DNA of 64,000 nucleotides, taken from NCBI GenBank assembly GCA_017311185.1, contig JAESUZ010001073.1:1054001-1118000 (forward strand), written 5' to 3'. The position numbers and the translations under genes are program-made. Every line of letters begins with the position of its first letter. Positions within the stretch are counted from its first letter, which is position 1. The notes under the pieces are model-generated. The model saw nothing but the letters and a program-made list of their open reading frames with translations. It did not search any database and was not told the DNA's origin. Shown here piece by piece: positions 20,976 through 32,270 of the stretch. Origin of the DNA: Proteles cristata cristata. Lineage: Eukaryota; Chordata; Mammalia; Carnivora; Hyaenidae.

Positions 20976-21763
20976 TATATATCTGTGTCTTTATTAATGC
21001 ATTAAATAATAAGATCAAGACCTACAGTAATTTTGCAGGAATGATGCACATTATTTAAACAACAGTTCAGATATCTGCAACAACTTCAACGTGGTAGAAA
21101 ATATGTGTGATTTCTCTTGGGGTAAAGTCACAGGTTGCTAATATTACTGGGGTTTGCTGATTACCTTCATGTTGGGAGAAATGCTACTTTACAGTTAGGC
21201 TTTAGTGAAAAAAAGATGTAAATGTACATGTATGCTAAAATATAAGTATGTATATATGTGTGTGTATATATATGTGTATATATATGTGTCTATATGTACA
21301 TTATATATATATATATATAATGGATTTACTTTTTTATCAAGTTTCATACACCCAGATTAAGAACTCATGTCCTAAATAACAGATTATTTGTAGGGTCTTC
21401 CAAAACTCTAATTATCAACTCTCTCAGACATTAGAATGAAAGTTGCGGTAATAAACCCAGTTAATAGAGACCATGGCCATTGCTAACTTTATTAACTTAC
21501 CATTGAACATGGATTTTTATCCCCTTTCATTTATTCCCTTTTCTCTAAATCTAGGCTAAATGTAGATAGACAGGCTAATATCGTAGGCCAGAAAGTGAGA
21601 AAAACTGTGGTTGAAAACCTCTACAGTTCTCAGAACTCATCGGATTTTTGTTTCAGCATGTAAGCTCTTTGACCAAAGTGACTCTTTAGTAGTACTTTTA
21701 CTCTCCTAGCCCCACCTCATAGTATGTGACCAATGAATGCCAAGTGACTGCAGTAAATGATAA
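20976..21763. other. Non-coding AT-rich sequence
   Basis: Apart from the TA/TG microsatellite listed separately, only a possible L2 tail at about 21,660-21,760 ('catgtaagctctttgaccaa', 'tatgtgaccaatgaatgcc') was noted. Confidence 0.45.
21244..21322. repeat. TA/TG compound microsatellite
   Basis: Alternating tatatg, (tg)n and (ta)n units ending in a run of at least ten TA. Confidence 0.95.
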
Positions 21764-21775
21764 TAGAAGGAAACT

Positions 21776-21949
21776 GTACTTTGGGGTGGGGGCGTTGGAA
21801 GGGGCAGAGGGATAAGGAAAGAGACAATCTAAGCAGGCTCCATGGAACCTAATGCAGGGCTCCATGTGGGGCTTGATCTCATGACCATGAGATCATGATC
21901 TGAACTGAAATCAAGAATCAGACACTTAACCGACTGAGTCAGGTATCCC
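21776..21949 (-). mobile_element. Old CAN SINE, minus strand
   Basis: Diverged reverse copy ('tgtggggcttgatctcatga', 'gacacttaaccgactgagtc') lacking a clear tail. A perfect 12-base target duplication, tagaaggaaact, lies at 21,764-21,775 and 21,950-21,961. Confidence 0.88.
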
Positions 21950-22088
21950 TAGAAGGAAACTATTAATACAACCTTTCCACTGGGTGAATAAAGCCACTTT
22001 TCTATATATGCAGGTTTGCAATTATGGGATATGCCCAAAGCAGTGTTTGGAGGATAATGTATTGCTTTAAATGCACTTAACAGAATAT

Positions 22089-22258
22089 GGAGTGCCTGGG
22101 TGGCTTAGTCATTTAAGTGTCCGACTTTTGCTTAGGTCATGATCTCGCGGTTCGTGAGTTCGAGCCCCACGTCGGGCTCTGTGCTAACTGCCAGCCCAGA
22201 GCCTGGAGCCTATTTCAGAGTCTTATCTCCCTCTCTCTCTGACCCTCCCCTGCTCACA

Positions 22259-22294
<36 letters not shown>

Positions 22295-22313
22295 GAAATA
22301 AAAATAAAAAAAC
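22089..22313 (+). mobile_element. CAN SINE, fairly young, plus strand
   Basis: Head 'gagtgcctgggtggcttag', 'cagagtct' type 3' half, an expanded (TC)n run at 22,261-22,291 and tail 'cctagaaataaaaataaa'. A 22-base target duplication with a single mismatch lies at 22,067-22,088 and 22,314-22,335, unusually long for this window. Confidence 0.96.
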
Positions 22314-22566
22314 TTAAATGCATTTAACAGAATATACAAAAATGTAAAAACTAATAAACCAAGCTCTTAGCTCAGGAAACTTGAAAAAGAAAATAAATCT
22401 AAAGAAAGTAGAAGGATGTAAAGACTAGTGCAGAATCCCTTCCAGGGGTCCATGGCCCTTATGTGCATCAAATATTATAGATCAAAACATAACCAATACT
22501 ACACATAATTCTATTTTTCAAGTGGATGTAAATTCTGTTATGATTAACAAATTCAAATACATTTCT

Positions 22567-22730
22567 GGGGCACCTGGGTGGCTCAATCGATTAAGCATCC
22601 AACTCTTGATTTCAGTTTAGGGCATGATCTCAGGATTTATAAGATCAAGCCCCACGGAGCCTACTTGGGATTCACTCTTTCTCTCTCTGCCCCTCCCCTG
22701 CTCATACTCTCTTTTAGAATTAAAAAGATA
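22567..22730 (+). mobile_element. Old CAN SINE, plus strand
   Basis: Head 'ggggcacctgggtggctcaa', 'gcatgatctcaggatttata', 'cccctcccctgctcatact'. Shortened in the middle, with a poor tail. Confidence 0.9.
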
Positions 22731-22928
22731 AGGGATGCCTGGGTGGTCGGTTAGTTGAGTGTCCAACTTCAGTTCAGGTCATCATCTTACAGTTTGTGGG
22801 TTCGCATCCCACATTGGACTCTGTGCTGACATCTCAGAGCCTGCAGCCTGCTTTGGATTCTGTGTCTCCCTCTCTCTCCATTCCTACCCCCTCTGACGCT
22901 CTATCTCTCTCTTTTAAAAATAAACATT
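22731..22928 (+). mobile_element. CAN SINE, plus strand, back-to-back with the previous one
   Basis: Starts directly after the previous SINE tail: 'agggatgcctgggtggtcgg', 'gtgctgacatctcagagcct', tail 'cttttaaaaataaaca'. The young L1 22,944-24,035 then inserted into this tail. Confidence 0.92.
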
Positions 22929-22943
22929 AAAAAATTTTTTTAA

Positions 22944-24035
22944 GCAGGAAACAACCTCCTTGACCTCCACCGCAGCAACTTCTTACTTGACACATCCCCA
23001 AAAGCAAGGGAATCAAGAGCAAAAATAAATGATTGGGACCTCATCAAGATTAAAAGCTTCTGCACAGCAAAGGAAACAACCCAGAAAACTAATAGGCAAC
23101 CAACGGAATGGGAAAAGGTAGTTGCAAATGACATATCAGATAAAGGGTTAATATCAAGAATCTATAAGGAACTCACCAAACTACACGCCCGAAAAACAAA
23201 CAACCCAGTGAAGAAATGGGCAGAGATATGAACAGACACTTCTCCAAAGAGGACATCCAGATGGCCAACAGACACATGAAACGATGCTCAGCGTCCCTCC
23301 TCATCAGGGAAATACAAATCAAAACCACACTGAGATACCACCTCACGCCAGTCAGAGTGGCTAAAATGAGCCAACCAGAGAACTCTAGATGCTGGCGAGG
23401 ATGTGGAGAAACGGGCACCCTCCTACACTGTTGGTGGGAATGTAAACTGGTACAGCCCCTCTGGAAAACAGTGTGGAGGTTCCTCAGGAAACTAACAATA
23501 GAACTCCCCTATGACCCAGCAATAGCACTGCTAGGAATTTACCCAAGGGATACAGAAATGCTGATGCATAGGAGCACATGGACCCCAATGTTCATAGCAG
23601 CACTCTCCACAATAGCTAAAACATGGAAAGAGCCTAAGGGTCCATCCACAGATGAATGGATCAAGAAGATGGGGTTTATCTATACCATGGAATACTACAT
23701 GGCAATGAGAAACAATGAAATCTGGCCATGTGTAGCAACATGGATGGACCTTGAGGGTGTTATGCTGAGCAAAGTAAGTCAGGCAGAGAAGGACAAATAT
23801 CATATGTTGGCATGTATAGGAGGATTAGGAGGAACTTGACGGAGGAACAAGGGGGAGAAGAAGGGTGGAAATGGTGGGGGAAAGGGAGAGAGGCAAACCA
23901 TGAGAGACTCTTGAATGCTGACAAAAACTGAGGACTGATGGATGTGGGGGGGAGGGGGGAGATGGGCATGGAGGAGGGCACTTGTGGGGATGAGCACTGT
24001 TATGTGGAAACTAATTTGACAATAAACTATTTGAA
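22944..24035 (+). mobile_element. Young LINE-1, 5'-truncated, plus strand
   Basis: 1.1 kb of L1 3' end: the last third of ORF2 and a G-rich 3' UTR ('gacggaggaacaaggggg'), ending in 'aataaactatttgaaaaaa'. A 15-base AT-rich target duplication lies at 22,929-22,943 and 24,036-24,050. It inserted into the tail of the SINE at 22,731. It is the best preserved L1 in the window but is inactive because it is truncated and frameshifted. Confidence 0.93.
22947..23839 (+). pseudogene. L1 ORF2 C-terminal fragment with frameshift
   Basis: Encodes the C-terminal part of the L1 reverse transcriptase/endonuclease protein. One frame gives SNFLLDTSPKARE and [16 protein letters not shown] up to about 23,222. 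The frame then shifts by one base to [12 protein letters not shown] and continues open for 207 codons through the cysteine-rich [15 protein letters not shown] and YTMEYY to the stop at 23,839. Comparison with the usual L1 spelling suggests a single base was lost near 'atgggcagagatatg'. No endonuclease or reverse transcriptase core is present. Confidence 0.9.
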
Positions 24036-24323
24036 AAAAAATTTTTTTAATAAAGTAAAACATTTAAAAATCAAATACAGTTCTAGAATATAAATATAAA
24101 TATAAAATATTAATACAATAGGGATTTTTTTTTTAAAGACTGAACTTAACTTATAACAACCAAAAGGTGATTCTTTGAAAAGTCAAGGAAATAAGATAAA
24201 CTTTGGCAAGACTAGTACAGGAACAAAAAGAAAAGACACAAATAGTAAGAATGATAATGGAGATGTAGCTTCAGGTATGGAGATTTTTAAAGCATAAAAA
24301 TATGCTTAAAAAAAGAGAAGAGG

Positions 24324-24525
24324 GGGGCGGCTGGGTGGCTCAGTCAGTTGAGCATCCCACTCCGGCTCAGGTCATGATGGAGCAGTTTGTGAGTACAAGG
24401 CCCATGTCAGAGCCCAGAGCCTGCTTCAGATTCCGTGTCTTCCCTCTCTGTTCATCTCCCCTGCTTGCACTCTGTCTCTCTCTCTCTCAAAAATAAGTAC
24501 ACATTTTAAAAAAGATTTTTTTAAA
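24324..24525 (+). mobile_element. CAN SINE, older type, plus strand
   Basis: 'ggctgggtggctcagtcagt', 'ggtcatgatggagcagtttg', 'ctctcaaaaataagtacaca'. The middle is shortened at 'gtcagagcccagagcc'. Confidence 0.92.
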
Positions 24526-24607
24526 GAGAGACTATTATTAAGACAACACTCCTCTCTGTGTGAATAAAAGAGTAATGTTAATTTCTGATTCGCTCCATAT
24601 TTAGACT

Positions 24608-24815
24608 AAAGAGTAACTAACAGTTACTGAGCTGTTTCTGTGTGCCAAGCTTTGTGCTCTTTGCTTGTACTATCTCATTTAATCCTTACAATAAACCTGT
24701 GAGTTAGGTATTATTGTCCCCAGTTTACAGATGATAAAACTGAGGCTCAAGGGCTATAGTGACTTACCTCGGGGCACATTAGATAGCGAATGACAAAGTC
24801 AGCCTCCCAGATTCC
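24608..24815 (-). repeat. MIR SINE relic, minus strand
   Basis: Classic reverse-MIR order: 'gtgtgccaagctttgtgctc', 'ctcatttaatccttacaata', 'agtttacagatgataaaact', 'gaggctcaagggc', 'agtgacttacctcggggcac'. Confidence 0.88.
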
Positions 24816-24989
24816 AGTGGTAGACAGAAGCACTCCTGAGCAAAAGCAAAAAAGAAATCTGGAGACAGAGAAACTGGTTTTAGGTCACTGGCCTACTTAA
24901 AACTTGCTCAGTGAATGTTAGCTGTTACTGTGATGCTAATCCCCATACTTTAAATGGATTTAAGACTAACACCTCAAACACACCGGAGT

Positions 24990-25330
24990 TAAGGGCAGAA
25001 ATCCACTTTCAAGGATGTTTATCCCAGCATTATTTATTCACAACTGCGAAAAGCTGGAATTAACCTTGATGTCTAAAAGTAGGGACCAGTGCAATAAATT
25101 ATTGAGGATCCATTCAGTATAACAGCCTGTATGCACTAGAAATCATATATAGATAAATAACAGAAGAAGATGTTCAGGACAATTTTGTCAGATTTGGGAA
25201 TTCTTTTAAAGCACGTTGCCAAGCCTGAATGTCCTTTGTATGAAAATTATTTGAAAAATAATATATTTATATGTGTATATTCATAATATGTATATGCATA
25301 TTTCAAGACTGAAATGAAAGACACAAAATA
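24990..25330 (+). repeat. HAL1/old L1-like 3' region, plus strand
   Basis: Order 'gatgtttatcccagcattat', 'aaaagctggaattaaccttg', 'gtgcaataaattattgagg', 'agaagatgttcaggacaa' matches the 3' part of old HAL1/L1M-type elements. Diverged, and the edges are uncertain. Confidence 0.55.
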
Positions 25331-25395
25331 AAAGTTTTCTCTTAATGTGATTATGAAAAAAATTATGATGTATAATGTTATGCCAGTATATTTAA

Positions 25396-25617
25396 AAAAA
25401 AATTTTTTTTAATATTTTATTTCTAGGAGAGAGAGAAGAGAGACAGCGTGAGCAGGGGAGGGTCAGAGAGAGAGGGAGTCACAGACTCTGAAATAGGCTC
25501 CAGGCTCTGAGCTGGCAGTCAGCACAGAGCCCAACGCGGGGCTCGAACCCACGAACCAGTGAGATCATGACCTGAGACGAAGTCGGACGCTTAACCGACT
25601 AAGCCATCCAGGCGCCC
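25396..25617 (-). mobile_element. CAN SINE, minus strand
   Basis: Reverse copy with 'ttttatttctaggagagag', 'acagactctgaaataggctc', 'ccaacgcggggctcgaaccc', 'ccatccaggcgcccc'. Flanked on both sides by A/T-rich aaaaaatttttttaa-type sequence, the probable target duplication. Confidence 0.95.
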
Positions 25618-25619
25618 CA

Positions 25620-26220
25620 AAAAATTTTTTTAAGGAAAGAGAGAGAGAGAATAACTGTTTTTCAGTCCTCCTGGAAGACTGTCCTGATGGAAATCTATTA
25701 ATTTTTATTATGGAAAAAGTGGAAAGTATATGGAATAATGCCTTTCCTGTTTGATCCAAAGAGTGTTTGATTCCTGGCTCCTCTTGTCATTGTCAGGACT
25801 TTCAAAGGAGCTCTAGTTCAGGCAGGCTAAATGCAACTGAGTTTCTTTGAAAATAAAAGCTTTGTTCTGTAAGCTTCAGGGATCTTTCCCTGGACCGTTT
25901 AATCACACACATGACAATCCATTCAGAACTCTCACCAGACTGCCTTCTGCAAAGCACTTTATAAACCTGGAAACAATGACTTTTAATTGATCCCTGCTTT
26001 TAATTTTTAACCTGCTTGACCAAATGGCAAGTTATTTATCATAGAGGGTCTAAAACATTCCACGATTTCGGCTATGTCTCCCCCAAAGTGAAAACACCTA
26101 TGTAAATCAGATGCCTAAAGAAAAGCATTAGGGAAAAGTGAAAAATATATTATGTTTAACCATCTCTGTGCATTGTTTATTGCTCTGCAAAGTGTAATAA
26201 AGAACCGAAAGGGATTGGAT
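25620..26220. other. Unique non-coding sequence
   Basis: No repeat or exon signal was recognised. Confidence 0.5.
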
Positions 26221-26224
26221 TCCA

Positions 26225-26565
26225 AGAGCCTTGTTCTTTTACGGACTGTATGACCCAGCACAGATCAAAAAAGTGTCCTGAAATCCTGTTCCTGCATCTG
26301 CAAAATGAAGAATGTCAACACAACAGTTGCTCAAGAGATGAAATATAATTAGGCATGCTAAAGGCACTTTGAGAACTATAAAGCCCCATTGCCATAATGG
26401 AAAGAACACTAGTTTGAAGGTAGAAGATCTTCCTCTCAAGAGCTACCTCTCAGGGTCACTGTGGGGATGAAGTGAAATTAAATGAGATAAATTAAGCACC
26501 AAGTGTAGGACCCAGAACATAACCACATTCAGTTCAAGTGAACTATCATCATTTCCATTAATAAT
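26225..26565 (+). repeat. One or two worn MIR relics, plus strand
   Basis: Two MIR-like runs: 'cctgcatctgcaaaatgaag' with 'gctcaagagatgaaat', and then 'cagggtcactgtggggatg', 'aaattaaatgagataaatta', 'aggacccagaacataa'. Both are heavily diverged. Confidence 0.5.
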
Positions 26566-26577
26566 AATATTTAGTGA

Positions 26578-26765
26578 GGGGCACCTGGGTGGCTCAGTCA
26601 GTTGAGCATCCACTTTGGCTCAGGTCATGATCTCGTGGTTTGTGGGTTCAAGCCCCACATGAGGCTCTGTGCTGATGGCACAGGACTGGAAACTGCTTCA
26701 GATTCTGTGTCTCCCTCTCTCTCTGCTCCCCTCTCAAAAGTAAATAAATATTTAAAAAATTTTTA
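26578..26765 (+). mobile_element. CAN SINE, older type, plus strand
   Basis: 'aggggcacctgggtggctca', 'gtttgtgggttcaagcccca', 'ctcaaaagtaaataaatatt'. The flanks share 'taatatttagt' and 'taacatttagta'. Confidence 0.94.
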
Positions 26766-27041
26766 AATAACATTTAGTAATATAATAAAAACATATGTTT
26801 TAGAATGGAACCCACTTCTCTCTTGTCACTACAAGTTGAATGGATTCTCTTCAATTAAGGAACATTTTTGCCGATGTTTACATCCATGAAGAGAGAGAAA
26901 GTCCCTGTCAGACCTTTCCTGCTTTGATTATTGTCTGCTTTCTATTGATTTATGATCCCAACAGAGATAAAGATACAATGGATTTTCCATCTGTGAAATA
27001 GGAAATACAGTGCAAGAGTAAGATGAAGCTAAGTGATGCGG

Positions 27042-27620
27042 TAACAGACCATCACAGAATTTTAGTGGCTTCAAATGGTGAGGATTTATTTATCGCTTAT
27101 GCTTTATGTCCTTTGTAGGTCGCCAGTAAGGTTTTGCTCATTAGAGTCCCTCAGGGTTCCAGGGCAGTGGCCCAGCCATCATCTTGAACATGGCTAGGCT
27201 TCATGCCAGAAGGAAAAGAAGATTGGAGGGTCTCACAGAGAGACTTCTGCTTACAACTCACCGGCCAGAAGTATTTGCATGACTCTATACAAATAAAAGG
27301 GAGCCAGGATAGAATCTTTTTTTTTAATCATATACATTTTTTAATGTTTTATTTATTTCTGAGAGAGAGAGAGAGAGAGACAGAGAGCATGAGCAGGGGA
27401 GGGTTAGAGAGAGAGGGAGTCACAGAATCTGAAACAGGCTCCAGGCTCCGAGCTGGCTGTCAGCACACAGCCCAACGCGGGGCTTGAACCCACGAACCAT
27501 GAGATTGTGACCTGAGCCAAAGTCAGATGCTGAACCGACTGAGCCACCCAGGTGCCCCCAGGATAGAATCTTTTTATAATCCAGGAAGGAGAGAAAACCA
27601 GAAGTATTTGGCAATTGTAC
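27042..27620 (-). mobile_element. Ancient LTR-like relic, minus strand, split by a SINE
   Basis: Opens with 'cacagaattttagtggcttc', the reverse complement of the 'aagccactaa' end seen in the LTR-like elements at 20,440 and 37,895. It continues weakly to about 27,300 and past the SINE. No retroviral gene. Family and right edge are uncertain. Confidence 0.35.
27323..27557 (-). mobile_element. CAN SINE, minus strand
   Basis: Reverse copy with a (GA)n-expanded tail region and 'gccacccaggtgcccc'. A perfect target duplication of at least 17 bases, ccaggatagaatctttt, lies at 27,304 and 27,558. Confidence 0.96.
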
Positions 27621-28900
27621 TAATGACTACCACATTGTCTATACTGTACATGTGAAATTGCATTGTATATGTGAAAGCCACTGTCTAAATGCTAGTATAG
27701 GATGCCCTTTCTTCACCTCTTAAAGACAAAACTGACAGTTAAGCTCCTTACAAAAGAAAAGTGCAAGGCACTATGATATTTTGCAATGATATATACTATA
27801 CTAGATATGGCTTAGAGATTTTAAAGCTCAAGTTAAAAAGAAAAGAAAGAAATTTTTGTGTGGTGTCTTCAGTTTCCTAAAAATGATCTTCACTGATATT
27901 AGAAATTCACTAACATTATACGTCAATTTTAAAAAGTCTTTTTCTTTTTAAGAAAAGTTGTGGTTTTTTCCGTAAATCTTGCTGTCTTCCCCACTCCTAA
28001 TTTTGAAAAATTTTATTTTTTCAAGTAAGAAGAAGAAGCCCTCACCAGACTGATTTTCTTCATAATAGTCGAATTCAACTTATGAAAACCCATTAATGCT
28101 TAATGCAGGCAGCTCAAGAAAAGCTGAAATAACGTGAATACATTCTAGAAAATTATTATAGTCACTTTGTGGTAGAGTATCTTTTCATATCCTGTGATTC
28201 TAGTACTTAAAATTATTGTACTTTAAAAAGTGATTACTTGGTTTTAAAAAGAATTTTAATGATACCAATCCTATTTTTAACTGTAAGTTGTGTGTATACT
28301 CTAGTCCCTATACTTTTTTTTGTTTTTCCTCTGTATTAGCCATTTAATATGGAATATATAAAACAAAATTGGTTTCTTAAAAGTAATTATGACTCTGCTT
28401 CACAGTCTGTTTGAATTTTAGCAATAGCTCTTTCAAGACAGTGTGGGGTCTCAGAAAAATGTATAAACCGAGAAGTTTTGGTGGGACTTTGTTTTTTATA
28501 CCTTCCATCTTTTGGGGTAGGGATTTCTTTCCCTTACTTATAGCCTATTCGGTGACTCTAAGCACAAGTAGTACTCCTTCAATTATCTACTTTATTTTGT
28601 TTTATTTTATTTTTTTAATGTTGAAATTTCTAGGACTGGAGAAACAGTCCAGATAGAGAATGTCTCTAACTCAAAACCCCAACGTGGCCTGGACGCTAGT
28701 AGACGTTCCTACTGTGGGCTGAACCTGAGGGCAAGTCAGATGTGGTACAATGAGCAGACCTGTTTTCCGTGGTCTGAGATAAATTGTCCATGCTCAGAGG
28801 CAGGGAATGGGACAGACCACATAGGCCAGGGGGGCACAGGGCCTCTACCGAGTCACACTGCATATGGGAAGGAGGACCACGTTTACAGACCACATCTGGA
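27621..28900. other. AT-rich unique sequence
   Basis: About 1.3 kb without a recognised repeat or gene. Contains (T)n-rich runs near 28,310 and 28,590. Confidence 0.5.
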
Positions 28901-28995
28901 CTAAGCTGATTCCTTCGCCTCGTGGTCTTGGGCACATTTCTTAAACTCTCTAAACCGCAATTAACTCATCCATGATAGGGATGATTTAGAAGATT
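28900..28995 (+). repeat. MIR relic, plus strand
   Basis: 'gtggtcttgggcacatttct', 'taaactctctaaaccgcaat', 'actcatccatgatagggatg' is the central MIR block. Confidence 0.65.
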
Positions 28996-29219
28996 TAGGA
29001 GGTCCTCATTATCAGAGGATAATTGTTTCCAAAAAATAAATAAATAAGATATTGGAAGGAGAGCCAGTATTGTACAGTAAATACAGAAAAAAGTTTTGTT
29101 GTTATGTGCACTTTACCACAACAGAAAAAAATTTTAATTAGGTTACAATTACAGCTATCCAGTGCTTAGACTGAACAAAGGCTCAACCACATTAGGGATT
29201 TTAATAGTGTCATTTTTCT

Positions 29220-29924
29220 TTTTTTTTCATTATTTAAACAAATTTTTTTAATTTACATCCAAGCTAGTTAGCATATAGTGCAACAGTGATTTCAGGAGTA
29301 GATTCTTTAATGCCTCTTACCCGTTTAGCCCATCCCCCCTCCCACAACCCTGCCAGCAACCCTCTGTTCTCCATATTTAAGAGTCTCTTATGTTTTTTCC
29401 CCTTCCCTTTTTTTTTATGTTATATTTGCTTCCCTTCCCTTATGTTCATCTGTTTTGTATCTTAAAGTCCTCATGTGAGTGAAGTCATATGATATTTGTC
29501 TTTCTCTGACTAATTTCACTTAGCATGAAAACCTCTAGTTCCATCCACATAGCTGCAAATGGCAAGATTTCATTGTTTTTGATTGTTGAGTAACACTCCA
29601 TTGTATACATATACCACCTCTTCTTTATCCACTCATTTGTCGATGGACATTTGGGCTCTTCCCACACTTTGGCTATTGTTGATAGCACTGCTCTAAACAT
29701 TAGGGTGCATGTGCCCCTTTGAAACAGCACACCTATATCCCTTGGATAAATACCTAATAGTGCAATTGCTGGTCATAGGGGAGTTCTATTTTCAATTTTT
29801 TAAGGAGCCTCCATACTGTTTTCCAGAGTGGCTGCACCCGTGTGCATTCCCACCGGCCGTGCAAAAGAGATCTCTTTCTCTGCATCCTCCAAGAATCTGT
29901 TGTTGCCTGAGTTGTTGATTTCGT
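29220..29924 (-). mobile_element. LINE-1 3' end, minus strand
   Basis: Reverse-oriented 705-base L1. The 3' UTR is followed by the ORF2 tail (minus frame 29,485-29,730 includes STIAKVWEEPKCPSTNEWIKK and AAMWMELEVFMLSE). A perfect 15-base target duplication, tagtgtcatttttct, lies at 29,205-29,219 and 29,925-29,939. Confidence 0.93.
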
Positions 29925-29939
29925 TAGTGTCATTTTTCT

Positions 29940-30815
29940 GACACACTTGTATGATATTATGGATTGACATCCCTCAGTCTACATTGGACATTACATCACA
30001 ATCATATAGAGGGAGTCACTCTGGAAAAAATATGTTTTCTGACCTCCTGTGATGTTCATATTTTTCTATTTAAACCATTGTTTCAACAGTTTCCACCATG
30101 TTAAAGCAGTTAAAACAATTGAAATGGAGTTGCACATTTTACACTTTTACACTTATTGCCAAATGGCTATCCAGAGATTGTACTAATTTCCACTATCACC
30201 TGCAAGTGGTACAGGCAAACTCCCACTTCCCCACATGCTAGGCCTTATCCATATTTTTAATTGTGCTCAAGAAAGACTAAGACCTTGGTATAATATTCAA
30301 GATAGACCCTAGTGTTAAACAGAAGGGAAGTTTGTGTGGAGACTCATTTTGTAATCGGTCAATTGGCTAGTAATTATTTTAATGTTTTAATACTTTTGCT
30401 TCTTCAAACAGTCTTATACCACTGGGGATTCGGGGAATGAAAGAATACCTAGATAAGAAAGACCCTCTCCTCCATCTGATAGAGTTGTGAAATCTAACTT
30501 AGAAAAGGTATGTAAAGTGACAGCTCCTTCACAGCCACACCATCCAAGTTCCTCTTCTTCCTTTCAGCTCTGGGGCTGCGGCTGAGGTCAAGACTGTAGG
30601 GAAGTAAGTCACAAATCCTGTGGCTTGTTTGAACACAGAATTCAAGCAGGGTCTGGGGTAGACAAGATCATTACTAGTGTCGGTTGTTGCTCTGTTGATG
30701 GTTATCTTGTTGCTGAGTAGTCCTATAAATCTAGAGATAGGGATTGTGGAGGGGAAGTTACTGGATCTGCCTCTCATTCCGTTATATTCTCCAAGCACCC
30801 TGTGAATCAGGTTGT
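29940..30815. other. Non-coding, largely unique sequence
   Basis: One exon-like signal: at 30,568 a very good plus-strand acceptor (cctcttcttcctttcag) is followed 36 bases later by GTAAGTC. The segment is too short to call. Confidence 0.45.
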
Positions 30816-30819
30816 TGTT

Positions 30820-31065
30820 TTCAGAGGCTTACCGCATACATTTTATGCTGATTTGGTTTCCTGGAGGAAGTAACCCAAATAGGGCTTTCAAAAAATTGAT
30901 CTTTTTTTCTGATTAGGCCACACAGAGTCTTGTGGAAAAGGTTAAGGAGATTATCTTCATTTAATAGCAATAGGAAGCTGTTGAAGGGTTTCAGGCAGAG
31001 GAGTGACAAATCAATTCGCATTTTAAAAATACTCTGACAATAGTATGGAGAACCAGAGTGGATAG
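30820..31065 (+). repeat. Possible ancient mammalian repeat fragment
   Basis: 'aataggaagctgttgaaggg', 'tttcaggcagaggagtgaca' and 'aaatactctgacaatagt' resemble a later section of the unnamed repeat also seen at 3,926 and 40,478. Weak. Confidence 0.35.
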
Positions 31066-31735
31066 TAATGGACCATTAGGAGGCTGAGTTTTATATTTAT
31101 AAGCATTAAGTTGTATATTTTAAATGGTCTAGGGCAAGAATGCCATGTTAAGCAGAAATGAATATCCGGTCTACTTGTAGGTATGTGTCACCAGGGCTGA
31201 ACGGTGCAAAGATGACAGATGATGACATTTGAAAAAACAGATAAATTAAAATCAGACAAAGTCATCTTACGCATCAAGATAATTTCTGATTTCATTTCAG
31301 TTGACATTTTCTTATGGATTAAGGGTGTGCTAATTAGCCAACAAAATGTTTTGGTTTGCTAGATAATTATATTTTTCGTTATAAATTGCTACAGGTTCTT
31401 TTCTGAGTTACATGTGCCCTTACTTTATATTAATTTCTCTGAGTTTGATTATCTCTGAAAAAGTTACATTTCTGGACATGCATAGCATAGGATTAAGATC
31501 TGTTCTAAGCAATCCAGAGAAAGCCTCTTGTTAACACATTTGGTTGTTAGTCTCTGATCACAATAGTTCCTATGGTAAAGAATCATGCTGGAATAGAATT
31601 ATTTTAAGAGGATTAGTATGCATACTAACGTTAATCATTCCAATGTTTAAAATAGACCACTTGTAATACTTTAGATGATTATTAAATTATATATTATATT
31701 ATTATCACTCACGTATATAATAACCTAATTGTAGG
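31066..31735. other. AT-rich unique sequence
   Basis: No repeat or gene signal was recognised. Confidence 0.5.
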
Positions 31736-31739
31736 TCAG

Positions 31740-32270
31740 GTTTCCTGGGGAAAAGACCCTGCAACTCTTGGATTCGTGTGCAGGAGGTTTATCGGGGAGT
31801 GATCTCTGGAACCACTCAGGTAGAGAGAGGAAGGCCACAGGATTAGGCAAAGGGAGAACTTGAACTCAGAGGCAGGTGAAGCAGAGGCCTCGGCCTATCC
31901 CACAGGGAGCTCTGGAGTTGGACTGACCCTTCAGAGTCGTCGCAATTGAGGCAAGGGGCCGGGCCTTTGTACCCCAACCTCGAGCAGAGCAGCTGTTGGA
32001 TGAAGAGGCAGCTGAGTTGGCTGAGGGCCTCGCTGGAGAGGGGCTCCGCTGCAGGCTCTCCGAAGCCAGTGTCCCAGCAACTGTGGATCTGAGTGATGCG
32101 ATCTGGATCTGAGTGATGTGATCTGAGTGACGCTCTGCCGCCTCCCGCACCAGCCCCCTGAAGACTTCGTCCTTGGGCCTACGCTCTTACAGTGCACACA
32201 CCAATAAAATTCTGCCCTTCCCAAACATCCCACTTTGCCTCCTGATACGATAGACTGAGGTCGCATCCCT
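31740..32270. other. GC-rich island with short tandem repeats, unclassified
   Basis: A locally GC-rich block in AT-rich surroundings. It starts 'gtttcctggggaaaagaccc', contains 'gcaggaggtttatcggggag' and, at about 32,090-32,135, three tandem units built on gatctgagtgatg. It has moderate CpG content and no convincing exon. It may be an old LTR or other repeat I cannot name. Confidence 0.45.

Noticed and set aside
23216..23839. 207-codon intact frame as a possible host gene
   Set aside because: The motifs [13 protein letters not shown] and YTMEYY identify it as the L1 ORF2 C-terminus inside a truncated L1.
30568..30603. 36-base plus-strand exon-like segment
   Set aside because: The acceptor is very good and GTAAGTC follows, but the segment is short, only one of three frames is open, and no companion exon was found.
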